DNA of 64,000 nt. Origin: Straminergon stramineum (Eukaryota > Streptophyta > Bryopsida > Hypnales > Calliergonaceae). The notes below the pieces were generated by a model that was given only the letters and a program-made list of their open reading frames with translations, did not search any database and had not been told where the DNA came from. The stretch is taken from the NCBI GenBank assembly GCA_963920665.1, contig OY987264.1, positions 26,516,906-26,580,905 on the forward strand, read 5' to 3'. A program made the position numbers and the translations under genes. Shown one piece after another: positions 1-14,344 of the stretch (position 1 is its first letter; every line of letters starts with the position of its first letter).

Positions 1-3000
1 TGTGAAAAAATTTAAAATTTAGTAGTTGTAAAGATTTTGATATTGCAAATAGTCAGGAAGGTACAATCTCTCCAATACTCTAAAATGTCAAGTAGCCATT
101 CAAATGTAACATGAGGACCAAGGCCTTCCTTTGTCAAAAATGCACTCAAAACTACCATTTCTATTGCAAAGTACAAAACTATTAAAAGAATTGAGTTTTC
201 TTTTGCATATCTAACTACATGATCTTGCACTAAACTAATATGAAATTAGATTTAATCACAAAAGCAAACCCTAGTTTGTATAAGGGGTGTTATAGAAAGG
301 TTTAACTATGAATAGTATAAAAGAAACACAACACCAAACTCTATTGGACAAAGTTTGGATGCTTCAAAGAGTTTCTCATCCTATTTTTTTCTCAAACTCC
401 GGCTCCTAGTTTTTCATTGTGTACACTCTATGATGAACTCTATTGTGTGGGAGAAATTTCAGAAACTTTGACTATAAAGATTGCAAGATATTTGCATTTA
501 CAATGAAGAAAATGTTTTTTCTTGCTCCTTGATTAATTAGATTATTTGATTGTGAATCTTCTTAACTTAAAATTTTTTCTATATAGATTTTGAATTAAAA
601 AATTTATGTTGAAGAATTACGTTGAGATCAAGGGAAAATTATCCAAAACACACACACTCTTGATTTTCATTCTTAAAGAAATTGCTTAGTACAAGATAGA
701 AGGAAAAACTAAATTGTTAATTTCTCTAACATAGAATTGAAATACATTAATTTCGACAATGAGATTTTTCTAGCAAAGAAACAAAATGAGAAGGATCTTT
801 TTTTTTCCAAAAATTGTAAAAAGGGAGTTCTAAAATGGGTTCATTACATAATTTTTTTAAAGAAGATTAATTGTCTGAGAAACAAGATGCTCTATAACTT
901 TTTCATCACTAGCCAATCTAAATAGAATGAATAAAATCTTTCCATGTAGAAAACACTATTTTCTATTAGTAACTAAATTTTCAAAATTTTATTTTGAATT
1001 TTGAATTTTTTTGCTAATTTAGATTGAACATTTTGAACTTAGTCAGCATAATTTTTCTCTTAAGCAACAATTGGAATAAAAATGATATTCTTAAAAATCT
1101 ATTCTTTTTTTTTATCTTAAAGAAAGTTCAACAGATTATGCCAATAATTAAGTTTACAAGAGCCTATCCAAACTTTCAATTGTCGTAAGGGACACTTGAG
1201 CCTTTAGGGATAAAATTACAAACTAGATAATATACTTTCATTATTATTTTGAAGAATGATATGAATTAGTGTAAACTACTATCAAAGAATTAAGAAATGA
1301 TAAACTCATGGGTTTGAAAGTTGAGCACTTAAATCTCTTTACTTCTATCTAGTCTAAAATTACATCTTTTGTCTTTTAAACTTTAGGATATGAATATTGT
1401 ATAATTTTGAAAATTCACTCTATATTCTCACTAGCTCACTTTGTTATAAGAAAGTTATAAATTTGATAAAATAGGAAGCTTGAAGAGAATGGAAATAGGT
1501 TAAACCACTTTCTTGACTTGTAAGACTCCAAATTATTGTTTAACCCATAAATGTTCAACCATTCACTAAGTGAATAACAAATGTTTTGAAAAGTGTACTT
1601 TGTCAAATTAATATTTGTTAAAGATGTTTCCAAGAAGATGGTGCACAATATAATGGAAAAAATAATCCTTTACTTGAATCAATATACAATGAACAAATTT
1701 CAGAAAAATTACTATTGTTTATTATAAATTCTTAAAATTGATTTTGTATCTTTAGTACAAGTACTTATGGATAGAGTCACCGTTCACCCCTAAAAGTTCC
1801 TACCTGGTAGCAAAAGGAATGTAGATCAAAATTTGAAGCTTTTTAGGCCAAAAAATGATGGTCTAAGAAAAATCTAGACAAATGATCTTCGTGCTTGTAA
1901 GTTCTTTTCATGCCTTCTCCACATTAATTGTTTCAAAACCTTGGACAAAAATATAAAGCATTGAGTGACCAAACTAGTCAAATTGTTTTTACAACATATT
2001 TGGATGCATGTACTTCATCTATTTCATATAGCTTATATGCTAAGCCCTTGTAGTCATTTGTGATTCACTTAATGGATGCTAGCTCTTTAAGGGTACATTC
2101 ACATTGACAAAAAACATATTATCTTCTGATAAGGACAAAATAATCCTACTAAGAATGAGGGTCAAAATATCCCTACTATGTTCCTTCCGATCACAATCCT
2201 CCATTGTCATGGATATTATTTTATCCTCTCAAAAATCCCTAATCTTTTTTTGAATTTTTGCATATTTTTGCTCATATCTTTGTATAATTATGTTATTTAC
2301 CTCAATTTTATTAAATTGATTAATCTTTAAATAAAGAACAAGGGCCTTGGGGGCTTGGTTCCAAGATAATTGTTGACAAATTGTGCCTATTTTATTTTAT
2401 TTTGAACGTTTCAACCTATTCGACTCACATCTATAATGAATTTGACTTGCCTTGCATGGCATTTAGATTGCAAAGTTATAGTGATTGTCCCTTTTAGTAG
2501 ATAGTCACTTAAAAGACCCCTAGATCCCTTTTGCTTCTAGTCCCCTAGATCCCACATATTTTTTCTTAAGTCATCTGGAATGAGAAACGATATGTACATG
2601 TTGTGAACTGTATATATTTGACTTACAATTGCCATATTTTTGTATTTGTATCTACATATACCACATATCATATTTATATCTCCATATCTAAATATCACTA
2701 TATACCATATATCGTATCCATATATCTTAAGTGGATTCAAATTGTTTATATATTTTTAGGATTTATTTCAAAGGATGGGGCTTGATATTTTTGAGAGGGA
2801 TGTAGTTGTCCCTTGTGATTGGATAGTCATACCATTGTTCACTATTCACTTTTGCATGCTTTGACTACACAAACTCTAGGCAAGCAACAAGATCCATGCC
2901 CCACTTCAAGGAAATTTTTTTATTCTCCCTTGGATTGCCTATTAGATGAGAAAATGTTGTTTAAGGATTTAGAATTTTTTTCTTAAAGATTCAAGGGTTA

Positions 3001-4651
3001 CTTGGGATGAATGAGAAATTGATTGAACAATTCATAACATTGCCGTCAAACACCCTATTCCTCTTCTAGCATATGTACTTTGGAGCACATAGCGGTTAAG
3101 ATATATGTAGCCCCCTTGGTTAGTGTTATTTTGGGTCAAGGACATGTATTTCTTTTGTGCTAGAGATGTAATACAAGCAAGTGCCATGGCTTTTTTTTTT
3201 CTAGAATTTTTTGTTTGAAGCATGTTGGCACTAGTAACACAATATGATTTTTTCATTAAATTTAATGACATTGGTAACTTTTAGATTTTGGTTGTCTAAC
3301 ATGCTAGTGACCAAGGAATGAAGCATGTTTGAAGTTAGGCTTTTTCTAGTTCACTTTGGAATTCATTTAGGCTTCACTATCTATATTCTTACACATTTTG
3401 GAGGGATTTCAATTGTAAAATGTAAACATCTATGACAACAATGGCGATTTTATTCAACAGGAAAATGGAGCAAATGGCACCCTTCCAAAAGGGAGAGTGA
3501 AAACAAGATTTACACAAGATACTCCTCCTCCTAGTACACACTGTGCAACAACTAGCACAATAGACTTATAAAACAAAGGCAAGCACTCCAGTGCCTTATT
3601 TAGTGATGGATGATTGACAATATTTGCACAATGTGTTCATATTAGCACAATGCCTTCACATTAGGACAATTGTCTATCGAAAGTAAAATTCCTTGACATT
3701 AGTACATAATTCCAGCAAAACTCCAATAGAATTCCTAAACATTAGACACAAAGATCATTGCCAAACCACCTCTTTAAACTTCATCACTGTCATCACCATG
3801 GACGTACAAGACACAAACTTGCCCCCTCCAATGTTTAAGTTAGTACAAGGGATGTATTGAAGATATATAGTTGTTCACAACAAACTAAAGATTGAACAAC
3901 GCTAATAAGACAAGAAAAATTGTAAAAGACTTGTGATTCCTAGCAACACAAGCTCGCCCACAAAAGAATATAGATGGGAAAATTGCATTGAAAAGCAAGA
4001 GTGCAGTTTGAACATATTTTCAAATTTGCACCTCATTTGAAATACAAACTATTCAGCTACACTACTTTCTTTCTCTATTGTCGGGTTTTATGCCATCTAA
4101 TCACTACCTATACTACCATTCATAAGCAAGTATCCACTATTTGAAGCAATCTTCATACAAAAACTTCTACAATTTGTCAATAGTGTGAGCATGCATGCCT
4201 ACAATCAAGCCAAGGTGGTGATCAAGCTTGTTGTGCAATCTATCTTTCAAAAAAGACAAATCAAAGAAGGTACTCTCATCTTCTACGTTGCCCAAGACAT
4301 GGATCATCACAATTTGGGCAAGCTTAATATACACCCCAAAGTTCTTCCCAAGTATAGTATTGGTGTCTAAGGTCCTCTATAGCTTCGTCAATGGATTCAC
4401 TAGTAGTTGTGCAAGGGCATTCAACCAAGGCAACTCTATAGTAGTAGAAGCATAGGCCATTATGTCTTTCTTGAATAAGGGTTGCTTTGATTCAATTGAA
4501 GACAAAACTTATCCAATATGGTAGGAACAAATTTTTTTTTGTCATCTTTGCCAATCTATTTCAATTCCCAATAGAAGTTCTTGATGATGTCTAGGTGCTT
4601 GGGGAAACTTGCACGACAATTACCTTGTCGCCAATGTAGGGGGTAGATGAT
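1..4651. other. AT-rich intergenic DNA without a supported gene
   Basis: All open frames here are short, overlap on both strands and match no family I know. There is low-complexity TATA/CATAT sequence around 2640-2740. No transposon ends with target duplications were found. I read it as decayed repeat DNA. Confidence 0.6.
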
Positions 4652-5924
4652 CACTATAAGAAACCCGAGTTTTTTTGGACGTTGTAGAAAACAAAGAAAA
4701 CATAATAGGACATTGACTTTGACATGGAAGTAATCAACTGTGATGTCACCTAAAATTCATTATAACTGATAGACCAAACATGTGGAAAAAAACATTTGTT
4801 TTGAGCTTGATTTTTACTAACATCACAAATAACATGGTCTTTCAAGCTCCCCCCAAATGTGCCATGTAGATGCCACATAAGCACGACATGGGCAACTAGA
4901 GCCACGTGGTTTTTTTTTCATCCAGCCCGTCATTGACATGGCACATGATGTAGAATCTAACATGGTGGTGGGAAAAGTGATGTGGCATGCCTTGTCAGCA
5001 AACTTTTATGTTGTTAAAAAATTTTGGTGTTGCTTTTTGAGATGTCAAACTGGACGTTTGGGAAGACATCAATTGGTGCGTTAATGCGTATTCTATTCAT
5101 AAGGAAAGATCAATAAAAAATAATTATTTCAAATAAATTTTTAAATAAAATAAAATGAAAAAAAAAATTATTGAATTAAAAAAAAATTACAAAAAACTCA
5201 CCATCTACCATCAAGAGATTTTTTGATGGTAAAATGAACAAATTACTTCTTGAAAAGTTAGTGAGAATGAAGGGTAAAAGGTTCATATTTATATCCATTC
5301 TTTATCCATGGTGAGACAAAAGATATGGGATAATTAGAATATGGGAACTTAATCACTATACATGTTGATGTTGTTTTAGACGTCTTCATGTTGTTTTAGA
5401 CAGTTGGATTTTATTTCAGACATCTTGATGTTTTTGGAGACATCTTAAATGAAACACAATTCTTGTTTTCCATATCTTATATAGATTGTTTCACTTCCTA
5501 CCACCCCACGTTTATAAAGACCATCTCTTTTCATCCATGATGCACATCCATCCATTTTCCTTTTTTCACAAAACATGCCACGTAGCTGCCCTTTCCCTAA
5601 ATTTTTCATATATGGTCAAAGTTGTACCATAGACCGTAGTAATTTTACTAACTTACTAGAAGTCAAAATAGAGCTACTTGCTAATATGGCACTCTATGTT
5701 TTTGGGGATGTCAAAAGAAAACATGAACATGTTTTTTCTAACATCACCAAGAACATGTCCATCTACAATGACATCTACTTATTTTCCAACTTAGCTGATT
5801 ACGATTTCCTCAACATCAAACCAGATTCACATTCCTATGGATGTTTATCATCCAATGTAAGGTGTTTTAGAAAATATGTTATGTTTTTTGGAAACAACAC
5901 CAAAACCGCAATTTTCTTATAGTC
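4652..5924. mobile_element. Non-autonomous CACTA-type element, 1.27 kb
   Basis: The left end reads CACTATAAGAAACC. The right end, read inward on the minus strand, is GACTATAAGAAAATTG, so one terminal base has changed. Both ends are flanked by GAT (4649-4651 and 5925-5927), the 3-bp target duplication expected of the CACTA (En/Spm) superfamily. A 115-codon open frame at 5575-5922 matches no transposase I recognise. The interior has degenerate repeats such as 'gacatcttgatg' near 5340-5440. It looks like a deletion derivative moved in trans. Confidence 0.75.
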
Positions 5925-7380
5925 GATGTGCAACATATCAATGAGTCTATAATCATGAAATTTGGACTTCAGCTCCCCCATAGCGTTTGCACAGAGAGAA
6001 TCATGTAGTGAGTTACAAATTTGAAGTTCGGAGGTTACAAATCAAAAGTTTTTGGTTAGCAAGCTACAATCAGAACAAATTATTGCTTGGCTACTTTGCA
6101 TGTTCATAAGTTTAGGATTAACAAATTTAAGTTCAAAAGTTTTTTACTAGCAAGTCATTGATTAAGAAGTTGCAATTAGCAAGGGTTATTGATTTAGTTT
6201 CTTAGTTTTTAATTAGCAAGTCATAATTAGCAAGCTACAATTCTAATTAGCTACAACTATTTCAACTAGGCAAAGCACAATTCAAAAAGAAAAAGCTAAG
6301 AAAACTCTATATGGACATTCAATGGAGCTTTCTATATAAATTTCAAAATCTCTTATGAATGTTGCAATTACACAAATTCAAAGCCTCTATTGAAGCTCAA
6401 TAAGTTGCAAGTAGCAAGAATAGAGTTCAAAAAGGGTTCAATGTGACTAACCCTTGCACTCATTTTGTACAAATGTTATAATGGAAGCATATTCCTCTTA
6501 CTACACCACATAGCTCCATCATGCATTGCATATATACCATGTCTCACTACCCATGACAAATGTTAAGGTCTCACATGGCAAATTCAAGTTTGTATCCTCT
6601 TTCATGAGAATTTGCTCTTGTAGGCACTAAAGAATCTGATAGTATGAGTAAAACTTGTCCCTACAAAATGTTGTGTTTGCATTCAAGTAGAAAGTAAAGA
6701 GACTACTCTGGGAGGTGACCAACACTCCTGTGAAATTGCAGATGAATGCATCTCTCTTCAGAGCCCACTAGATGAGCATGTCTACCACTTCTAGCATTGG
6801 TAGCAAGGCTAGCTAGTATACCAAGAAGCACATATAGATCCAATGGAAGGGCCAAATTTGCTTGCACGATGCCACTACAGAGGAATATGAGAACATCTCC
6901 ACAAGAGCAATCAATGTCATAAATGGAAAGGTCCCTACAATTTCGTTCTATTGGAAGGTTTCATAGCATCAACTAGTAGATTTGGATCTCTAGCATTGAC
7001 ATTCTCACCATGTTTTACCCAATTGATGAGAATCCTCTGTGCAACTGAGACATGGAAAAAATCAAACATTATTTGCACTAGAATTTTGTGAAGTTATTAT
7101 CATCTATCTAGAAGAGGGTGCCCAACAACGAATAGGTGCCTCACCAATCAATCTAATTCATGAGGCATTCAAATGAGATTTCACAACATACTTTCATTTT
7201 ATCATGTTTTGAAACATTAGTGTCACAATGCTCAAGTATTCAATTGCAATGTAACAACGACCCGAAATATTTGCTAGATTGTGATTTAATAAGGATTGTA
7301 AGTACTTGCTAGACTTCCAACTAACACCTACATGACATGTACATTGACCATTCCACCTTCATATAGAACACAATTTAATT
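5925..7380. other. AT-rich intergenic DNA with AGCAAG-motif low complexity
   Basis: Around 5990-6290 a loose repeat of 'tagcaagctacaa' and 'tagcaagtcat' recurs several times with irregular spacing. The rest (6450-7380) has no supported reading frame. A few mutually out-of-frame stretches near 6700-7150 could be remains of an old retroelement, but no motif supports that. Confidence 0.45.
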
Positions 7381-8306
7381 CACCCATTCAAGAATTTGAC
7401 CATGTTTTCACCAAAAATGCTCCAAAATTGCCATTTCTAATATAAGTATCAAATTTTAGAAAAAGAAAAGATTTTTGGACATATATAACCATAGGATCTT
7501 GTATTTCATTGGTTTGAGAAGATGTGGAAAAAATTTCAGAAATTTCCATCGTGTAGATTGCAAGATATTAGTGTTTGAATGGACAAAAATCCTTTTTTGG
7601 CCCTATGAAAGAACAGGCAAGCTGCACTTCACAAGGTTACATTTGTATGAAAAAAATTCCAAAATGATGGTTCTTCTTCAGAGTCATTTTTTTGGCTACA
7701 TTCTTCAAAAAATTCAGATCATTTGGTATTGTACAACATATAGGAAAAAAATAGTAAGTAGAAAGAACTAGAGAATGATTCAAATTACTAAATTGTTGAG
7801 AATTTAATTATGGAATCAAAAAATGCCAATTCCAATGGTTTTCATGTTTTAATTAAAAATCTATATCTAATGTTTTTATTTTTTTCCAAAAATATTGAAA
7901 ATTGAGTTATATAAAGGACTTCAAAGTTTATTTTAGAGTAGAGAATCCATAATTGCCCGCAAACCAAAACTCCTCATAACTTTCATCTCATGAATCAAAA
8001 TGGAATGATTCAAAGCTTTCCACTAGTATATAAATCTAAAAAAACAATTTCAAATTTTTATTTCTTAAAAAATGATTTTTTAGGAATTTTTTTGGATCTA
8101 CCCAGGTTGCCCACTGAGCAATGGAAATGACATATCATACAATAAATTTTGAACCATGGAATCAAAATTGATGAAAATTTTTGGGCCTAAAAGCTACTCT
8201 TTGGGCACATGTGTGAAAATTTCAAAGGAAAAGAATAAAAACTCCGTTTGTAGTGAGTTGCCCAAAATTGGTATGTTGCCAAAAAACAAAGTTTGGGTAT
8301 TTAGGG
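7381..8306 (-). mobile_element. TTAA-associated MITE (family B copy), inverted
   Basis: This 0.9-kb block is the reverse complement of the element at 40793-41728. Shared words include 'gaatcattc' next to 'gagatgaaagttatgagg' and 'ttggcaacat'. Its outer end at about 8306 reads CCCTAAATACCC inward beside TTTAAA. The other end near 7381 reads CACCCATTC beside TTAATT. The CCCY terminus and TTAA-like flanks fit a piggyBac-mobilised non-autonomous element. The termini are degenerate, so the exact limits are uncertain by some bases. Confidence 0.55.
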
Positions 8307-8439
8307 TTTAAAACTAGCGAAGTCACAACTATCCAAAGCAAGTACTAGAACAAGTACTAATATAATTTAAAAAATTCCCCAAAAAATACTCAAACAAGAA
8401 AAATAGAAGGGTAGTTGCACTCACTTAAACTTTCTGTTT

Positions 8440-9530
8440 CTACTTTTTGTTGCTTTTGTCAACGTGTATCATCACCATGAAACCCTTGTATTCATCCAAA
8501 AGCCTATGAATTGGACCAAGGCAACTCCCCCAATGAGTCTTGATGTTCTTCAGGAACTTCAATCCTTTCGAAGTCAATTGCTGTGACACTACCTTGAATT
8601 CTGCTACCTTCTTTGAGGAATGTATGAAATAGCCATGTGTTGTCCTCAACACTTCATCCACCACATGCATCATTATCAAAGTGGACAAAAATTGCGCTGC
8701 TAGGTTTAGACGGTGGGCGTAGCAATGAATACCAATGCAAAAGGGAAAATATTTGTCTTTGATTTGCATAGTCACTCTATTCTTTAGCCCTTAGAAGCCT
8801 AGAAGGTATTGACCCCGTCGATACTAAAACAAACTAGTCTATGAGAGATCTGCAAATCTTTGACTCCCCTAGTATTCAAAGCATCTATAATCATTGTTGT
8901 CAGTTTATTAGTACTTGAACCATCACCATCTATCTTCTAGATGGTGAGCAATAGAGGCACATGACACCAATTCACCATCACATATGTGAGGATGGCAATC
9001 CAACTAGTATTGTTATAGGCTCTAGTCTCATCTATAGTCACAACCAAGTATGTGGCACTAGAAAATAAACTTTGGGTCTTTTTCTTCACAAAATCATACA
9101 TGTGTTTAGCCATGATCCAACTAGAACCATTAAACCAATGCTTCAGAGGTATGTCAAGAACATTGACAAATTCATACAATTCAAACTTGGCCTTCAATTT
9201 TGTCATTGGCCTTCAATTTGAAAGCAATTAGAACAATGTGGCAAATTAGACCTGTTTCTTCTAAGGCTCAACTATGGTGCAACCTTGGATTTGTTCAATC
9301 ACAATAGTAGGTCCAGGAGCTACGTATAGCACCACATACTTCTAGAGAATTTTCATGGTGACATGCTTGGAAATTGTGTCCCATTTTGGAGCCATATGGA
9401 TTGGTTTCCTGCACGTAGTTGAGTACAACTTACACTACACCATGTATATGATACCATCCTCTACAAGAACGACCTTATTCCATGGTTCCTTTGTTGTCTA
9501 TTCACCCTAAAACTTGTGGTAGAGGTCTTC
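8440..9530 (-). pseudogene. hAT-like transposase relic
   Basis: Read on the minus strand, three blocks in the expected order resemble the hAT-type transposases related to C17orf113/ZMYM-like proteins. The first is a degenerate BED-type zinc-finger stretch near 9480-9330 containing APKWDT and a spaced K/H pair. The second is an RNase-H-like block near 9206-8790 with VVTIDET, SWIAI, VPLLL and later CFSIDGVNTF. The third is HCYAHRLNLAAQFLS followed by KTHWGSCLGPIHRLLDEYK near 8740-8490. Several stop codons and at least one frameshift (about 8790) interrupt the reading frame, so it cannot encode an active enzyme. Terminal repeats and the usual 8-bp target duplication were not identified. Confidence 0.75.
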
Positions 9531-11200
9531 CTTCTTTTTAAATTTCATGGTAGAGGACATTGATCTTTCTTTTATACCTTTCCAAGACCTTTAGATGCCG
9601 AGCCTTTCGCTTCTTTCTTGAGTAGGGGTGAGTCCATGAAATCGTTGTCAGAATCCATCATTTCATTTGCGTTGATATTTGGTTCATTCATGAGATAAAT
9701 TGCCTTGGAAAGTCGAAGTTTGTCATCAAATTCAAAATCCAAGGGTGCTTCATCATCCAAAATAGGGACGATATTGGGGCAAGAGAGGAGGATTCGGTGT
9801 CCAACAATTTAGACCCCCTAACTTCGTTGTTTGTAATTAGGGCACTTGAGGATCCTCCAAGTTCATTGTGCACTACCCATACCACGCACTATGATTCTTG
9901 GAATTGTGACTAGAGGTTAAGTAGCTTCTCATAATCTAGGCATTCTAGGCTCTCTTCGGCACCTTTGCTTCACTTGCCTTCTTCTTCACAAGCATCTTCC
10001 TCTCAATTGCCTTCGCTTCTTTTTTCAATCACTTGAGTTTTTGCTTCCACCTCTTTGCTTGTAGAACTTTGTGGTGGACTTTTGTTGCGCTTGTGAAGTC
10101 GATGTCAATAAGTTTAGTTGGAGAGTCAACCATCGAAACCAAAATCGTAGTAAACCAATCCCTAAACTCAACTCCCTTGAACCGTTCTTGAAGACTAAAA
10201 TCCTGCCTTCAACAATGACCAATAATGAATGAAAAATACAAAAAGTGATGCACTCAGAGAACTCAATGATGCACTCAACAAAGGAATAGAGGGTATTGTG
10301 AGGATATGTTGAAACCACATTGGTGAGGAATGCATTGTGCAACTCTAAATTTTAAATGCACCCCACCCTTCTACAAATTCCATCATCACTTGAAGTTGAA
10401 GTCCTCTCCAATCATCTAAAGCACTACAAACCATTGGAGCCCATAATTTCAGGTACAATGAACAAATGCAACATCATATTGGGTGAAGTAGAAATTAAAT
10501 CCGGCAACAAAAAGAGCACTACACATTGTGACTATTTGCAAAGTGGTTGTGAATGTTTATGACTTAGGTATGTAGGGGCACTCCAACAATCAATTGCAAG
10601 GCAAAGTGGGCAACTATGCAATCAATGTGGAGTATGAAGGTGGCACTATGAGAGTGACAAAAAACCTGAGTCAAAGTGATGGAATTTGCAATGGAAAAAA
10701 AATTGGCACTACCCTATCTTCGAGGGTTGGCAATGTAGCCCGAAACTCTTAGCCTATCTATGGCAATACTAGCGCGAGGCCCCAAAACCATCACCAACAA
10801 CGGGAAATTTGCCAAGCATGATATGCCATTTATAGTACTGGTATAGTCTAAGGGCATGTTTTAAGGGCCTCCTTCCATGCTTGGGTCGGTCCGGTAGTAA
10901 ACAATGACTTCACCACCACCGAAATTTGCAAAGCACTTCCATGTGCATCAGTAGAGATGGACCCCCATCAATTTGTACACTCAAATATACCTTTTTTCTA
11001 ATCCATGCACCTAAACTTAGACGCAACAAATAAATGAGCCAATGAAAGGTGCCACCGATGAGTAGTGGAACTCAATGTTGTGCTTCTCCCCTCACCCTCT
11101 TCCGGTGAAGTTTGGGACCTCAATCCTTGTCGTTTTCCTGATTCCACCAGAACCGATCATACATGGAAGTCCGCCCTAAGGGCATGGTGCAAGGCCATTT
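9531..11200. other. Unassigned repeat-derived DNA
   Basis: Several short minus-strand frames occur (for example 9572-9760, rich in acidic and Asn residues, and 10025-10342). They may be remains of the N-terminal part of the adjacent hAT-like element or of its cargo. None carries a recognisable domain. I see no regulatory or RNA feature. Confidence 0.35.
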
Positions 11201-12175
11201 CACTAGAAGAAAATCGTGTCCGCCACAACCAACTGAAATGCAACTATATGTCCTATGCAACTACCCTACAACTACAACCCTCTATATTTGCACCAAATTT
11301 GATATATACATTACTGTAGTTGCAAAGTAGTTGTAGATTGAAGTTTCAAGTTGCATGTAGTTGCAAAGTAGTCGTAGATTGAAGTTTTGGGTTACAAGAA
11401 TGTAACAACAGAATTACTGTGATTTATTCTACATCCAATATTCATCACAATTGTCGACGTGGATAACTTTACGTTCTATAAAGTTTAGTGTGTCAAACTA
11501 CAGTTGCATATAATCTGAATTTGACTTGACTGCAACTACACTGCAACTAAAATGCAACTAGAGAACAACTAGAATGCAACTAAAATAAGACTAAAAAATA
11601 AATAGAATCAAGTTTTATATTAATTGTCCCATATCAATTGTCAAAAGTACCATTAGATTGAACACATAAGAATTGTAAGTTATATCATGTTTACATAATG
11701 AAGTTTGATAATAGACTTTGTAGATTTCTACAACTTGTAGATATCTACAAATGTTTAAAGTATAAGAAATTTTAAAACTTATGAAATTTAAAGTTTCATA
11801 AACTGGTGAAATCTATTCAATATCAATATTTGAATTTGGTCATCTAAAAAAAGCTAAATGTGAAGTTGCAAACAAGTTGCAAATGAGTTACAAACAAGTT
11901 GCAAATGAGTTGCAAACAAGTTGTAAATGAGTCGCAAACTAGTTGCAAACGAGTTGCACAAAAATACTTTCCACGTTAGAAGAGTTCATCGATGAAGTTC
12001 CACGTAGGCTGTCCAAAAAAACCCAATCTTGTCAACTTTTGCAACTACATTGCAACTGGTGCAACTTGTCCACTACAATTGCGAGCTCCAAATTGTCACC
12101 CAGTTGCAAATGTCCAATGCAACTACAAAACTAGTTGCTAATTGTAGTTGCAAAACTCCTGATTTTCTTCTAGTG
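11201..12175. mobile_element. Non-autonomous CACTA-type element, 0.98 kb
   Basis: The left end is CACTAGAAGAAAATC and the right end read inward is also CACTAGAAGAAAATC, a perfect 15-bp terminal inverted repeat. TTT flanks both sides (11198-11200 and 12176-12178), giving a 3-bp target duplication. The subterminal regions are packed with 'gcaactac' and its complement, which is the subterminal-repeat habit of CACTA elements. No transposase frame is present. Confidence 0.85.
11865..11962. repeat. Short tandem repeat, AGTTGCAAA(C/T) unit
   Basis: About nine imperfect copies of an 11-bp unit alternate as 'aagttgcaaac' and 'gagttgcaaat'. They lie inside the right half of the CACTA-type element and probably form part of its subterminal repeat array. 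Confidence 0.7.
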
Positions 12176-12178
12176 TTT

Positions 12179-14014
12179 AACCCCTAAACGCACCGACATC
12201 CATATTTTGGACGACACACAAAGAAGAAGTGTCATATCTCATTGAGGAAGACAATTTTTCATCCATCCTTTTTTTTGCAGTTCAATTTCGATGTATAGTA
12301 GTGGACATTGTATGCATAGTTCTAGAATTCGATGTCAATATTTTAGGATAAATGGGAATTGCAAGAGGTCTCTAGAAATGTAGAAATTTTGCTTTGCCCA
12401 TTGCTCAGGTCCAAATTTTTTTTGATTTCTTTCTCTTCACTAGGTAGTCCAGGACTGTACTGATATACTACGTCAACTCTATTCATTGATTCTTTGTATT
12501 TTATTGAATGTCTCGTACAAAAGGGAATAGGAAATTGGTTATAGAGCTATTGGTAGTTCTTCATAGCTACTTACACTTGACATTTCCCAATACCTAGATA
12601 TCAATTTACAATTCTGAAAGCACTGGCATGTCGGCTACATCTTGAATGCAGAGATGTCCACATTGAATGCAAATACATCAAAATTGTAGACCTTCATCTA
12701 CTGTTATATGTAGAAGGCCAGGTAAGGAGAGTACAAAGTTAGAAACACTTCCTTGTAAACTATGGAGGACTCGTAACTAGAATTTCTATGCCGCTCTGTA
12801 CATTCAATGATGCATTTTCCTATTGCACTTTATACTAAAAAGAAGCACCTTGAAACTAGCTCGCAATCATCAACTTGATCTTGCAATAAACAATGCTGAG
12901 CTTGCCCAACACTCTATTGTGAAAATAATCTTTTTGAGGTAAGAGCAACAAGGCAGCCATCTCCTGCATTCATGAACTTCAATTTGTACAACTTGAAGAA
13001 CACTCATGGGTTTTGCATAAGAAGAAACAGTAGTCACAATTTCCGCCACATGCTTTCAGAGGTCGATTGCATGTAAAAAGCTCTTGTACTTGGAAAGGTC
13101 TAGTTTCATCACTCAAGTGTATCATCCATTAGTGTATTTGGTTCTTCGATTCTTGCTATTTTAAAAAAAAAAATTTCTTATCCACTTCACTCTCACCTCT
13201 TCTACAACATTTCTTTCGCTCTTTGTTTTGATCACCCAGTGAACTTGCACATACTACAATACCATGTATCAAAACTTGCAATGTCTTTCATAATGAGTTG
13301 CATGGCATGATGCTGTGACTAATTAGTTTACACTTTCATATACTTTGTCATCACTGCAGCGGCACTGTAGGGCAGTAACAGGCTTTCACCACATTCTCAT
13401 CATTTTGTAGCTCCCTCACTGACCTTGCTCTATCCTGTCCAAAAACATTGTTGTCATTGACTTTGTAGAATGGTAGGGATTATTTGAAGTAGCTCTATTG
13501 CCTTCTTGCTCGGCTCTCAATTTTTGGTTCCCTTTACTATACGTACTTGTAGAGTATACAACATATAATGCTTTACAATGTCTAAGAAAAATGATGGAGC
13601 TTTGTGATGGCCGTTTCCCTCTCCTCCTCTAAGCAACAACCATCGCAATTGCCCTTCATTTGCAACACTATTCAGTAGTGGGCATCGTCCATTGGAGCCA
13701 CCTCGACACAAACGCGACAAATTCTTGGCCTTCTTAACAAACGACAACTACTACATATAGCCGTGAAGAGAGGAGTGAAAAAACGAGCCCCCCCCTGTGG
13801 ACTACGCTACCTCTTTAGGTATCATTGTGCACGAATCCTCGGTTGGAGGGAGAGAATACCCGAGGGACACCCGCAAGGTTTTAGTGAGGACGTGAACCAA
13901 GCTTTACGTGTTCTCTTGTGGCCGGACATCCCATCCCTTCAATGTGCTTGCCGTCATTGCATCAGCACAACCTCAACTTCGACGACATTGTCGTTTAGTT
14001 GACGCCGCTATTGT
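12179..14014. other. Intergenic DNA without a supported gene
   Basis: Short frames at 13517-13747 (minus) and 13763-14002 (plus) have no recognisable domain. The second is cut off by the MITE that begins at 14015. A TTTAACCCCTAAACGC word directly after the CACTA-type element resembles the TTAA/CCCCT ends found elsewhere, but no partner end was found. Confidence 0.4.
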
Positions 14015-14344
14015 CACTATAACAAAATATGTTAAAAAAAACCGTAGTCAAAATTGACTACAGTTCTTTTTGCCACGTTTTTGTGCAGGCTCACTATACG
14101 CGTTGCCAACGTTTTTTGTAATTTCCCACTCCAATATTGGAAATTTTGGGGCGTGTGATATACCATTAGAAAGGTATTTTCAATACCTTTTCAATGGTAT
14201 ATGATACGCCCCAAAATTCCCAATATTGCAGTGGGAAATTGCAAAAGAAGCTAACAGCCAAATATGCGCGCATGCACAAAAACGTGGCAAAAAACCCGTA
14301 GTTGATTTTGACTATGGTTTTTTTTACCATGTTTTGTTATAGTG
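14015..14344. mobile_element. CACTA-type foldback MITE, copy 1
   Basis: This 330-bp element begins CACTATAACAAAATATG and ends with the complement, CATGTTTTGTTATAGTG. TGT (14012-14014 and 14345-14347) is duplicated. Nearly the whole element is palindromic: the arms 'ttggggcgtgtgatata' and 'tatatgatacgccccaa' pair around a centre near 14180. Copies 2 and 3 share the same arms. Confidence 0.9.

Noticed and set aside
1775..1800. TTCACCCCTAAAAG as a TTAA-type MITE end
   Set aside because: The TTAA is absent and no partner terminus could be identified.
12176..12195. TTTAACCCCTAAACGC as the end of a TTAA-type MITE
   Set aside because: No complementary end was found within a reasonable distance. 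The TTT is explained as the target duplication of the neighbouring CACTA-type element.
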